A DNA stretch of 64,000 bases, taken from the NCBI GenBank assembly GCA_949358305.1, contig OX442320.1:1614501-1678500 (forward strand). The letters run 5' to 3'. Positions 31,730 to 42,018 of the stretch are shown one piece after another. Origin of the DNA: Strigamia acuminata (lineage: Eukaryota; Arthropoda; Chilopoda; Geophilomorpha; Linotaeniidae). Under the pieces are notes generated by a model. The model had not been told where the DNA came from. It ran no database searches and worked only from the letters and a program-made list of their open reading frames with translations. Made by a program: the position numbers and the translations under genes. Every line of letters begins with the position of its first letter. Positions within the stretch are counted from its first letter, which is position 1.

Positions 31730-31731
31730 AA

Positions 31732-32197
31732 TGATGAGATTGTAGGCGCCGGACATCAGGAAAATAGAGCTGAGACATGATTTAATGGGTGCGGGAACTC
31801 GCATTGCGCGACCGCCATCTTTAATCGTCACGAACCACAGTAAAAACGACTGCTTTGAGGCTAGCCGCCCTCAAAGTATGAATACAAGCTTACAATAGAA
31901 CAAATCATTGTTAGCAAGCAATGACTTGTCCTTTACATGATAAACAATAAGGGAGGAGCAAATAAGCGATAAACAACTCAAAAGCAATGGAAAAACTAAA
32001 CGAATATTGCTCATTTGAGCGGACGACGAGAAGGCACATCTTTACAAGTAAATAAACTAGTTGCGGCACATAACAAGCAGGGTAAAAAATCAGGATCAAC
32101 TAGTTTAACTAAGTCACAGCAAAGTAAAGACATGCACGTTGCATTTAGCCATAAATATGCAACTAATAAATCTCAAACAGTTGGGCATATCCCAACA
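31732..32197 (-). repeat. F 5' LTR, 466 bp
   Basis: Copy of 25468-25933 with no difference seen by eye. It carries the F promoter. Confidence 0.95.
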
Positions 32198-32202
32198 CTA
32201 CC

Positions 32203-32939
32203 GACGTTCACAGACGACCAGGGTCGTCAATCACATCAACATTTGTCTAATTTTCTCCGAAATTACGCGGGATTCGCGAATTTCGAGAGAAATATTTTAT
32301 ATTTTCAGATTATTCGTCGATTTTCCTTTCGCCAGTGTCGAAGTGACACTTTTCAACGAGAAACGGATCGAATTCTGCTGTGTATACCCCGGCGTATGCA
32401 CAGTATCGTCGATCTATTATTTTCCGGACGAAGAGCCTCGATTTATCGAGAAGAAATTCGGATTTTTCAATCCGAATTTGCGTTTTTTCCAGTTTTTCGA
32501 GAAAACTGCGCCGTGCCTTCATTTGCACGAGGATCGCAACCGCGATCGATTCACCTATTTCTCCTTCTGTCGAAATACCATTGTTAATCTTAAGATAAAT
32601 TTAAGGCTTTTGGGGGTTCCTTTAGAATCGTGTTTGCTCTTCGATCGAGTCCGATCACGCTTACACGTATTCTCCGGTTGTGCTTGTCGCGGTACAAGTG
32701 AGGTTTCCCGCGGCTCCAGGAAGCCGATCGGACCCTCTCAGACTGGCAACCGGAGGTTATTTGATTCCTTCAGAAGGAATTGCCCAATTTGTGGTTTTTC
32801 GCATCGAACACCGAGGGAATCGTGCAGTGAAGTGCTCCGAATTGTGAAAAGTGCTCCAATCTCGTGCGACATTTCAGTGCCTCTCTCTGAGCCTGTGTGA
32901 TTTTCGCGTTGTGTTACGCTCTTCGCGAATCGATCTACG
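32203..32939 (+). other. E2 leader, second part
   Basis: Resumes the E2 leader after F and runs to the gag ATG at 32940. It matches E1 21593-22327. Confidence 0.85.
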
Positions 32940-35900
32940 ATGCAGAAAGCGGCCAACTCGAACAGCTTAATTCCGGTTCTCGGTGTCGACAATTATGAAC
33001 AATGGCGATTGTCGATGCAATTTCTTTTGAAATCGGAAGGGCTCTGGAGGCACGTGACGGAGGACAAGGAAGCGGAACATATTGCCACGTTAACGCCCAA
33101 GGAATTGGACAGATTCATGATCAAGAAAGATAAAGCGTTAGGGCACATCTACATCCATGTGAGCCCCGCCAAGCGTACTGTTTTGGAAACCTGTAACACG
33201 CCAAAGGAGGCGTGGGACAAGTTGGCGAAAACCTACGCGCCCAGCTCTAGAGCCCGTCAAGCGGCGATGCGCTGGGAGTTTCTCAGCCTCCAACTCCAAC
33301 CTGGCGAAGATATGCCGGACTTCATTGCCCGCGTCGATAATTACGTGCGGCAACTAAGCGATGTCAACGAGATTATTAGCCCGGTTCACCACGCGTACCA
33401 GTATCTGAAGTGTCTGCCGCCCGAATATGCTCAGGCGACCTTCGCAATATACCATTGGCCAGACCCTCAGTTTACGCCGAAGGATGTCGCCGAACAATTG
33501 ATTTCCGAGCACATGCGGCTCAAATCCATCGGGTTACTCGGAACGAGCCAATCATCAGCTCACGCGTCTATGAAAGGACAATTCCGACCCCGAAATAAAT
33601 CCGGACCTCGCGATATTTCGACGGTGAAATGTTTCAATTGTGATCAGCTCGGACATTACGCGAACCGATGTCCACGTCCGCCCCGTCAACAACAGGGTCA
33701 ACCAGCGGCTTCACTGCAGCAACGATCGTCACGCAGCAAGAGTCGCAGGCGCAACAAGAACGCTGCCGCGAAGGCCAACAACGCGCGTCCCCGAGAAAGC
33801 TCGCATCCACACCGAGAGGGGACATTTTTCGTCAATGCGCCGCAGCTTATCCAACGTCCAGTCGCTCATTTTATGCAATCCAATGAGTGGATTCTGGATT
33901 GCGGCGCTACAGATCACGTTTCTCACGTGCGTGCAGGTTTCACTGAGTTTACCGATGTCATTCCATTCGACATCGAATTGGGACAGGGAAAGTCCCAAGT
34001 CACGGGCAAAGGAACAGTTCGACTTCTTCTGGCGATCGATAAGACCCGATGCACCGTGAATTTGACCAATGTCCTTTACGCGCCGAATTTCGAGGCAAAC
34101 TTGATTTCGGTTTCGAAGATAGACAAGGCACGACATCACATCCACATTTTCAACAGTGAGATACATGTTTATCAATCGGACATTCGCAGCCCACTCATCC
34201 GTGCAAAGGAGAGGGGCGGGTTATATTATGTGGACGGTTTGTGTACTACACCGACATTTGCGACGACGGTTTCTCCCACCGTACAACCGACGACTCCATC
34301 GCCACCTGCGCAAATGTACGTAACGACCGAGGAGGATTTCATTAAAATCCCCAAACCGAAAAGGGGAAAGGGCCAACAGCGAGAGATCACGGATTTCCGA
34401 ATAGAAATGCCGATTGTTGAGACTTCGAAGCAAATTCTGAACCAACAAGCTCCTATTCCGACCAATCCGATACCTCCTCCTATCCCCACGCAAATCCACA
34501 ATGACCTGACCGTTCCTCCTTCCTATGCGAGTGCTTTGCAGTCGATCCCGACAACCGTTCCAGCCCTAATTCCTATTGCAATTCCAAATGCAAATTCCTT
34601 TCCTCCCCTCGGCAACCCGTCTCAACCGAAAAAGAAGGTCATCGCCAATCCAGCCTCCGTCAAGGATGCCACCGGCTTATGGCATAGCCGTCTTGGCCAC
34701 CTTCATACGAATGGAATGAAGCTGTTGGCCGCAAACGACCAAGTTTACGGAATGTCACCAGGGGAAGTGAGCAGGGAATTGGCCTGCAACGACTGCAGAA
34801 TAGCCAAATCGACAAAAGCTTCTCATAAGCCTGATCCGAATCCCTCGACTACGAAGCCTTTGGACCTTCTCCACATGGATATTTGGGGGCCCGCCCCTGT
34901 GCCATCGTTTGGAGGAGCGCGTTTCGTCCTTACCGTCATCGACGACGCGACACGCTATTGCTGGATAATACCACTAGCCCAGAAATCGCAGGTTTTCGCA
35001 ACCTTTAAGGACTTCGTCGCTCGAGTTGAGAGAATCCAGGACACCCAAATAAAAGCAATTCGGACTGATCGAGGCGGAGAGTTTATGTCAAACGAGTTTC
35101 TCCGGTATCTACAAGACAAGGGCATCCAGGGTCAGCGAACGAATCCGTCATCGCCACAGATGAATGGCACGGCCGAGCGCATAAATAGGACAATGGCCGA
35201 CAACTTTCGTGCAGTCTTATCCGAAACCAAGTTGCCGGAGGCGCTCTGGGCCGAGCTCTCGGTCACGTTTGCCTACATCAAGAATCGGAGCCCTCATTCT
35301 CGACTTAATAATCAGGTCCCATACATCCTTTGGCGACAGAGAGCCCTTTCGTTACGACATCTACGAAAAGTCGGTTCCAAGTGCTGGGTGCACTACACCG
35401 CACCAGGACGCAAGAAGCTGGATCCGCGGGCCTGGGAGGGATATTTAGTCGGCTACGCTTCAGGGACCCGTGGATACAGAATTTGGAACCCAACTGACAA
35501 CCAAGTCTACGAATCTATTCACGTTAAGATCGATGAGCGGCAGTCGTATCGGAAATCCATCAAAATTTCGACGCAGCAGCCGCAACAATCGTTTACTGGT
35601 CCCGGACAGCAAACCGTTACATTTGATGATAACCTACATTACCATCAGTGGCCGAAGGGATCTGATTCCGAGGCGTCAGAACATTCTGCGAACGATTCCG
35701 AACGTGTGTCGACGGCATCTGCTTCGATGCACACGCCTCTGGCTTTTCCGCACATCCACATACCACCACCGACAACTCCGGAACGGGCATTGCTGGATTT
35801 ATGTGCGACATTACCTCCAGGTTCTGCGTCTCTTCGTCAATCCCATCACATTTCGTACGAAGAAGAACGCGACACCGACCATGACATCCGAGAGATGGAC

Positions 35901-37961
35901 GAATTGTCGATTTATCCTGAAACATCCGAACACGTTGATGCGTCAGCGGAACAATCGGCACGACCATCGCCTCCGACGACTCCTCGTACATCCGCTCCGC
36001 CATCACCTCAGCGATCGGCAGCGCCTTCTCTTCCCCGTGAAACACCGGTACCGACGCCGAGATTTATCACGACACGTCGTCAGCAACGTGTTGATGATCA
36101 AGCTGCGCAAGGGCTGCAAATTTTCGACCCCGATCCCAATTCACCAGCGACTGCGCGCCACACTACTCATAAGTGGCGATTCGTCGGTGGAGATGGCGAG
36201 TGCCGTGAATGGGTACGCGAGGAACACCTGAGAAAGGATCAAAAGCCCGGAAAGATTTTAATCGATGTCTATTATTTTCCAACTCCGAAGATCCGTCTAA
36301 GATCTTATCACGACATCGAGGAGTATTGTATGTTGAACAATATTGATTACGACCCCGGACTGTTTTTCTTCGGTAATCTCGAACATAAGTTACCAACTCT
36401 TCCGGGTGTTCGTCATGCGGCTCATCTATGCCGAACCGAGCCGGCTTCATTCGCCGAAATTCCCAAGTTCAACGACGCTCCGAAATGGCGTGAAGCGATT
36501 GGAGAGGAGCTCGATATGTTTAAAGAGCGAGAAATCTATAAAGAAGTTCCCCGACCACCCGACACCACTATTCTTGGCTGCAAGTGGATTTTTAAACTCA
36601 AAACTGATGCAGCCGGAACCGTCACCCGATACCGAGCACGCTTAGTAGCACAAGGTTTTTATCAAACCCTCGGAGTCGATTTTGATGAGGTGTTTAGCCC
36701 AGTCGTGAACTTCATATTGATCCGTCTGTTTTTCTGTCTTCTCGTCGTATTGCGTGGTTGGCAGGACGCCCACCTCGACGTGAAAGGTGCGTACCTGTAC
36801 GGGGAATTAAAGCATAAAGTATACATGAGAATCCCTGCAGGTGCCACATGCACCGATCCAAACAATGTGTGGCTTCTTCTCAAATCACTTTACGGCCTCC
36901 ACCAATCCGGGAGACAATGGTTCGAGAAACTCGACGAGACGCTTCGGGCCCTCGGATTTCGAAGACTGCCAGCATGTAATTGTGTTTACGTGTTCGGGAA
37001 TACAGCTGTTATGCTGGTCTACGTGGACGACATCGTCGTGTTTTACGCGTCCGACAGCGTTTTCAAACAGCTAATCCGTCTCATCTCTTCGAAATTCGAT
37101 ATAGTCAACCTCGGACCGATCACGAAGTTATTAGGCGTCGAGTTTATCCGCGACGCCGGACGCACTTTCATAACGCAACGTGCTTATATCGCCAAACTGG
37201 TTAAGAAATTCGGGGCGACGACCAATAATCTCGTCAAGACACCAGTGACCCCGGGAACGACACTCGTTAGAGGATCGACCGAGAACTTGGATGATTTTCC
37301 ATACCGATCTCTAATCGGTTCACTTCTGTTTTTGGCATCGAGAACTCGTCCCGACATACTCTATTCCGTCATTGCTTTGGCACAGTACAACACGTGCTAT
37401 AATCGAACCCACATCCGCGCCTTGTTGCAGGTTTTGCAGTACGTAGCAAACACTGCAGAACTTTGCATCGAATTATCCGGTTGCTCTTCTAGTCAACTAT
37501 CTGCATTCACCGACGCGTCGTGGGCAAGCGATCCGGAGACATCGTTGAGCTTCGGAGGATACATCGTATACGTTGGAAATGTCCCCATTGGCTGGTCCTG
37601 TCGCAAACAGTCGACCGTAGCGTGCTCAACCATGGAAGCCGAATTCATCGCCCTGGTTGAGTGCGTGAAGGAGATTTTCTGGCTCGACAGCGTGTACACC
37701 GAATTCCCGATACTCAATCGTCTATCCCGACCTATCGTGTATTCCGACGCCCTGGCCTCGATTCAATTTACGTCCAATGACATCGAGAACGCGAAGACGA
37801 AACATATTCGCGTGAAGTTTCACTGGCTCAGGGAGTGGTTTACTGCGGGAGTCTTCGATCTTCAAAAGGTAGCCGGCGAAGTTAATACCGCCGACATATT
37901 CACAAAGTGGCTATCTTCGGAACGTTTACGATCATTGATTTCGAGGATCTTCCGAGTATGA
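32940..37961 (+). CDS. gag-pol: E2 Gag-Pol polyprotein, 1,673 residues, intact
   Basis: A complete single-frame copia polyprotein. Gag is followed by the knuckle CFNCDQLGHYANRC (from 231). The protease is LDCGATDH (Asp 320), with Cys where Ser or Thr is normal. A Pro-rich linker spans about 430-570. The integrase zinc motif WHSRLGHLH is at about 582 with its Cys pair at about 622. Integrase residues are Asp 647, Asp 710 and Glu 746. A long Ser/Pro/Thr-rich spacer leads to RT with ARLVAQGFYQTLGVDFDEVFSP, then YVDD (first Asp about 1363). RNase H has FTDASWASD (Asp about 1525) and STMEAEFIALVE. The stop is followed by 209 bp to the LTR. Coding capacity is complete; only the F insertion in the leader should block expression. 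Confidence 0.96.
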   Translation: MQKAANSNSLIPVLGVDNYEQWRLSMQFLLKSEGLWRHVTEDKEAEHIATLTPKELDRFMIKKDKALGHIYIHVSPAKRTVLETCNTPKEAWDKLAKTYAPSSRARQAAMRWEFLSLQLQPGEDMPDFIARVDNYVRQLSDVNEIISPVHHAYQYLKCLPPEYAQATFAIYHWPDPQFTPKDVAEQLISEHMRLKSIGLLGTSQSSAHASMKGQFRPRNKSGPRDISTVKCFNCDQLGHYANRCPRPPRQQQGQPAASLQQRSSRSKSRRRNKNAAAKANNARPRESSHPHREGTFFVNAPQLIQRPVAHFMQSNEWILDCGATDHVSHVRAGFTEFTDVIPFDIELGQGKSQVTGKGTVRLLLAIDKTRCTVNLTNVLYAPNFEANLISVSKIDKARHHIHIFNSEIHVYQSDIRSPLIRAKERGGLYYVDGLCTTPTFATTVSPTVQPTTPSPPAQMYVTTEEDFIKIPKPKRGKGQQREITDFRIEMPIVETSKQILNQQAPIPTNPIPPPIPTQIHNDLTVPPSYASALQSIPTTVPALIPIAIPNANSFPPLGNPSQPKKKVIANPASVKDATGLWHSRLGHLHTNGMKLLAANDQVYGMSPGEVSRELACNDCRIAKSTKASHKPDPNPSTTKPLDLLHMDIWGPAPVPSFGGARFVLTVIDDATRYCWIIPLAQKSQVFATFKDFVARVERIQDTQIKAIRTDRGGEFMSNEFLRYLQDKGIQGQRTNPSSPQMNGTAERINRTMADNFRAVLSETKLPEALWAELSVTFAYIKNRSPHSRLNNQVPYILWRQRALSLRHLRKVGSKCWVHYTAPGRKKLDPRAWEGYLVGYASGTRGYRIWNPTDNQVYESIHVKIDERQSYRKSIKISTQQPQQSFTGPGQQTVTFDDNLHYHQWPKGSDSEASEHSANDSERVSTASASMHTPLAFPHIHIPPPTTPERALLDLCATLPPGSASLRQSHHISYEEERDTDHDIREMDELSIYPETSEHVDASAEQSARPSPPTTPRTSAPPSPQRSAAPSLPRETPVPTPRFITTRRQQRVDDQAAQGLQIFDPDPNSPATARHTTHKWRFVGGDGECREWVREEHLRKDQKPGKILIDVYYFPTPKIRLRSYHDIEEYCMLNNIDYDPGLFFFGNLEHKLPTLPGVRHAAHLCRTEPASFAEIPKFNDAPKWREAIGEELDMFKEREIYKEVPRPPDTTILGCKWIFKLKTDAAGTVTRYRARLVAQGFYQTLGVDFDEVFSPVVNFILIRLFFCLLVVLRGWQDAHLDVKGAYLYGELKHKVYMRIPAGATCTDPNNVWLLLKSLYGLHQSGRQWFEKLDETLRALGFRRLPACNCVYVFGNTAVMLVYVDDIVVFYASDSVFKQLIRLISSKFDIVNLGPITKLLGVEFIRDAGRTFITQRAYIAKLVKKFGATTNNLVKTPVTPGTTLVRGSTENLDDFPYRSLIGSLLFLASRTRPDILYSVIALAQYNTCYNRTHIRALLQVLQYVANTAELCIELSGCSSSQLSAFTDASWASDPETSLSFGGYIVYVGNVPIGWSCRKQSTVACSTMEAEFIALVECVKEIFWLDSVYTEFPILNRLSRPIVYSDALASIQFTSNDIENAKTKHIRVKFHWLREWFTAGVFDLQKVAGEVNTADIFTKWLSSERLRSLISRIFRV

Positions 37962-38170
37962 ACAGACCGTGACATTCCTATTTTTGTTTATCACAGTTTC
38001 GAGGATCATCGGGTTTCTGTGGGAATACCGAGCTTAGTTAAGTGATAACCACGACAGTACCCGGCCCGATGATTCGACTTTATTATTTTCTTTTCTCGTC
38101 AATTATCAACTGTAATTCCAGTCTACGTTCATCTTGTCCCCTGATAAATATTTCCATCGAAGAGGGGATT
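37962..38170 (+). other. E2 3' UTR with polypurine tract (38159-38170)
   Basis: A short untranslated stretch ending in GAAGAGGGGATT directly before the 3' LTR. Identical in E1 at 41277-41485. Confidence 0.8.
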
Positions 38171-38698
38171 TGTTGGTCAAAAGACCAATTTGTATCGATG
38201 AATATATTCGTTATTTCCTAGATTTCCCATTATGTTTAGGTATACAGCGTATTCTTGTCATTATTTGATTGATTTCGATGTTACTATTCGTTTTGCGCTG
38301 TCCCGTATGTAATTCCATACTCCTGTACCTTTTAGACTATGATTTGTTCTCCAATTCAATGATTTGTTCACACCTAATGTTAATTTCCGGCACCAGGGTG
38401 CCCTTATCACTGTATCCATAAATCCAAGATGGCGCGATCCTTTGATTCCAGCTCCTTGGATATTTTCCACCTGTTTTGTAATGTATATTTCGTTTTATAA
38501 AGTGTTTTATATATTTTTGACATTGTGTTGGGTCTATTCATTGCTTTAGAGCAGCCCACAGTGCGTATAAGCGACCTTACGTCGCGCACTTTGTTTGCAA
38601 GCGATACGGATCGTATCGCCGCCGTCCGCGCGTGTAGCGCGGCTCCAAACACGCTTCCAATCGGTGATAACCGATATTTTGCGCATTCTCTGTCTACA
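38171..38698 (+). repeat. E2 3' LTR, 528 bp
   Basis: Starts TGTTGGTCAAAAG and ends TCTGTCTACA, then the CTGGG duplication and the rest of E1 pol. Confidence 0.95.
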
Positions 38699-38703
38699 CT
38701 GGG

Positions 38704-41276
38704 TGCACTACACCGCACCAGGACGCAAGAAGCTGGATCCGCGGGCCTGGGAGGGATATTTAGTCGGCTACGCTTCAGGGACCCGTGGATACAGAATTTG
38801 GAACCCAACTGACAACCAAGTCTACGAATCTATTCACGTTAAGATCGATGAGCGGCAGTCGTATCGGAAATCCATCAAAATTTCGACGCAGCAGCCGCAA
38901 CAATCGTTTACTGGTCCCGGACAGCAAACCGTTACATTTGATGATAACCTACATTACCATCAGTGGCCGAAGGGATCTGATTCCGAGGCGTCAGAACATT
39001 CTGCGAACGATTCCGAACGTGTGTCGACGGCATCTGCTTCGATGCACACGCCTCTGGCTTTTCCGCACATCCACATACCACCACCGACAACTCCGGAACG
39101 GGCATTGCTGGATTTATGTGCGACATTACCTCCAGGTTCTGCGTCTCTTCGTCAATCCCATCACATTTCGTACGAAGAAGAACGCGACACCGACCATGAC
39201 ATCCGAGAGATGGACGAATTGTCGATTTATCCTGAAACATCCGAACACGTTGATGCGTCAGCGGAACAATCGGCACGACCATCGCCTCCGACGACTCCTC
39301 GTACATCCGCTCCGCCATCACCTCAGCGATCGGCAGCGCCTTCTCTTCCCCGTGAAACACCGGTACCGACGCCGAGATTTATCACGACACGTCGTCAGCA
39401 ACGTGTTGATGATCAAGCTGCGCAAGGGCTGCAAATTTTCGACCCCGATCCCAATTCACCAGCGACTGCGCGCCACACTACTCATAAGTGGCGATTCGTC
39501 GGTGGAGATGGCGAGTGCCGTGAATGGGTACGCGAGGAACACCTGAGAAAGGATCAAAAGCCCGGAAAGATTTTAATCGATGTCTATTATTTTCCAACTC
39601 CGAAGATCCGTCTAAGATCTTATCACGACATCGAGGAGTATTGTATGTTGAACAATATTGATTACGACCCCGGACTGTTTTTCTTCGGTAATCTCGAACA
39701 TAAGTTACCAACTCTTCCGGGTGTTCGTCATGCGGCTCATCTATGCCGAACCGAGCCGGCTTCATTCGCCGAAATTCCCAAGTTCAACGACGCTCCGAAA
39801 TGGCGTGAAGCGATTGGAGAGGAGCTCGATATGTTTAAAGAGCGAGAAATCTATAAAGAAGTTCCCCGACCACCCGACACCACTATTCTTGGCTGCAAGT
39901 GGATTTTTAAACTCAAAACTGATGCAGCCGGAACCGTCACCCGATACCGAGCACGCTTAGTAGCACAAGGTTTTTATCAAACCCTCGGAGTCGATTTTGA
40001 TGAGGTGTTTAGCCCAGTCGTGAACTTCATATTGATCCGTCTGTTTTTCTGTCTTCTCGTCGTATTGCGTGGTTGGCAGGACGCCCACCTCGACGTGAAA
40101 GGTGCGTACCTGTACGGGGAATTAAAGCATAAAGTATACATGAGAATCCCTGCAGGTGCCACATGCACCGATCCAAACAATGTGTGGCTTCTTCTCAAAT
40201 CACTTTACGGCCTCCACCAATCCGGGAGACAATGGTTCGAGAAACTCGACGAGACGCTTCGGGCCCTCGGATTTCGAAGACTGCCAGCATGTAATTGTGT
40301 TTACGTGTTCGGGAATACAGCTGTTATGCTGGTCTACGTGGACGACATCGTCGTGTTTTACGCGTCCGACAGCGTTTTCAAACAGCTAATCCGTCTCATC
40401 TCTTCGAAATTCGATATAGTCAACCTCGGACCGATCACGAAGTTATTAGGCGTCGAGTTTATCCGCGACGCCGGACGCACTTTCATAACGCAACGTGCTT
40501 ATATCGCCAAACTGGTTAAGAAATTCGGGGCGACGACCAATAATCTCGTCAAGACACCAGTGACCCCGGGAACGACACTCGTTAGAGGATCGACCGAGAA
40601 CTTGGATGATTTTCCATACCGATCTCTAATCGGTTCACTTCTGTTTTTGGCATCGAGAACTCGTCCCGACATACTCTATTCCGTCATTGCTTTGGCACAG
40701 TACAACACGTGCTATAATCGAACCCACATCCGCGCCTTGTTGCAGGTTTTGCAGTACGTAGCAAACACTGCAGAACTTTGCATCGAATTATCCGGTTGCT
40801 CTTCTAGTCAACTATCTGCATTCACCGACGCGTCGTGGGCAAGCGATCCGGAGACATCGTTGAGCTTCGGAGGATACATCGTATACGTTGGAAATGTCCC
40901 CATTGGCTGGTCCTGTCGCAAACAGTCGACCGTAGCGTGCTCAACCATGGAAGCCGAATTCATCGCCCTGGTTGAGTGCGTGAAGGAGATTTTCTGGCTC
41001 GACAGCGTGTACACCGAATTCCCGATACTCAATCGTCTATCCCGACCTATCGTGTATTCCGACGCCCTGGCCTCGATTCAATTTACGTCCAATGACATCG
41101 AGAACGCGAAGACGAAACATATTCGCGTGAAGTTTCACTGGCTCAGGGAGTGGTTTACTGCGGGAGTCTTCGATCTTCGAAAGGTAGCCGGCGAAGTTAA
41201 TACCGCCGACATATTCACAAAGTGGCTATCTTCGGAACGTTTACGATCATTGATTTCGAGGATCTTCCGAGTATGA
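38704..41276 (+). CDS. gag-pol: E1 Gag-Pol, C-terminal piece (RT and RNase H)
   Basis: This is the remainder of the E1 polyprotein after E2, in phase with 22328-24776. The two pieces total 5,022 nt, the same as the E2 gene. It holds the post-integrase region, the Ser/Pro/Thr-rich spacer, RT with YVDD, and RNase H with FTDASWASD and MEAEFIALVE. It differs from E2 near the end by one Gln-to-Arg change (CTTCGAAAG here, CTTCAAAAG in E2). No stop or frameshift is seen, so E1 was a coding-competent copy when E2 landed in it. No start of its own is evident, so the piece is probably not expressed. Confidence 0.93.
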
Positions 41277-41485
41277 ACAGACCGTGACATTCCTATTTTT
41301 GTTTATCACAGTTTCGAGGATCATCGGGTTTCTGTGGGAATACCGAGCTTAGTTAAGTGATAACCACGACAGTACCCGGCCCGATGATTCGACTTTATTA
41401 TTTTCTTTTCTCGTCAATTATCAACTGTAATTCCAGTCTACGTTCATCTTGTCCCCTGATAAATATTTCCATCGAAGAGGGGATT
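41277..41485 (+). other. E1 3' UTR with polypurine tract (41474-41485)
   Basis: Same as the E2 3' UTR; GAAGAGGGGATT precedes the LTR. Confidence 0.8.
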
Positions 41486-42013
41486 TGTTGGTCAAAAGAC
41501 CAATTTGTATCGATGAATATATTCGTTATTTCCTAGATTTCCCATTATGTTTAGGTATACAGCGTATTCTTGTCATTATTTGATTGATTTCGATGTTACT
41601 ATTCGTTTTGCGCTGTCCCGTATGTAATTCCATACTCCTGTACCTTTTAGACTATGATTTGTTCTCCAATTCAATGATTTGTTCACACCTAATGTTAATT
41701 TCCGGCACCAGGGTGCCCTTATCACTGTATCCATAAATCCAAGATGGCGCGATCCTTTGATTCCAGCTCCTTGGATATTTTCCACCTGTTTTGTAATGTA
41801 TATTTCGTTTTATAAAGTGTTTTATATATTTTTGACATTGTGTTGGGTCTATTCATTGCTTTAGAGCAGCCCACAGTGCGTATAAGCGACCTTACGTCGC
41901 GCACTTTGTTTGCAAGCGATACGGATCGTATCGCCGCCGTCCGCGCGTGTAGCGCGGCTCCAAACACGCTTCCAATCGGTGATAACCGATATTTTGCGCA
42001 TTCTCTGTCTACA
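41486..42013 (+). repeat. E1 3' LTR, 528 bp
   Basis: Fourth copy of the E-family LTR, ending against the ATCGC duplication and D's gag. Confidence 0.95.
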
Positions 42014-42018
42014 ATCGC

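Larger units (their letters stand above)
25468..32197 (-). mobile_element. Element F, Ty1/copia retrotransposon, apparently intact
   Basis: 466-bp LTRs at both ends (25468-25933, 31732-32197) look identical. TSD CTACC, PBS, polypurine tract and one complete 1,557-residue frame are all present. It is the innermost element of the D-E1-E2-F stack and hence the youngest there. It belongs to a different copia family from E, with a related layout. Confidence 0.96.
24777..38698 (+). mobile_element. Element E2, Ty1/copia retrotransposon, same family as E1 (hosts F)
   Basis: LTRs at 24777-25304 and 38171-38698 with TSD CTGGG. After subtracting F and its pentamer the length is 7,187 bp. The gag-pol frame is complete (32940-37961). 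Only its leader is disrupted, by F. It inserted into its own sister copy in the same orientation. Confidence 0.95.
20900..42013 (+). mobile_element. Element E1, Ty1/copia retrotransposon (hosts E2)
   Basis: The outer copy of a copia family, bounded by 528-bp LTRs (20900-21427 and 41486-42013) and TSD ATCGC. Subtracting E2 and its duplicated pentamer leaves 7,187 bp, the same length as E2. Its gag-pol frame is interrupted only by E2. It is inserted in D's gag, in the same orientation. Confidence 0.95.

Noticed and set aside
35470-36231. A 253-codon frame within E2 (and its copy at 38785)
   Set aside because: Shadow of the Ser/Pro/Thr-rich spacer of Gag-Pol; no independent support.
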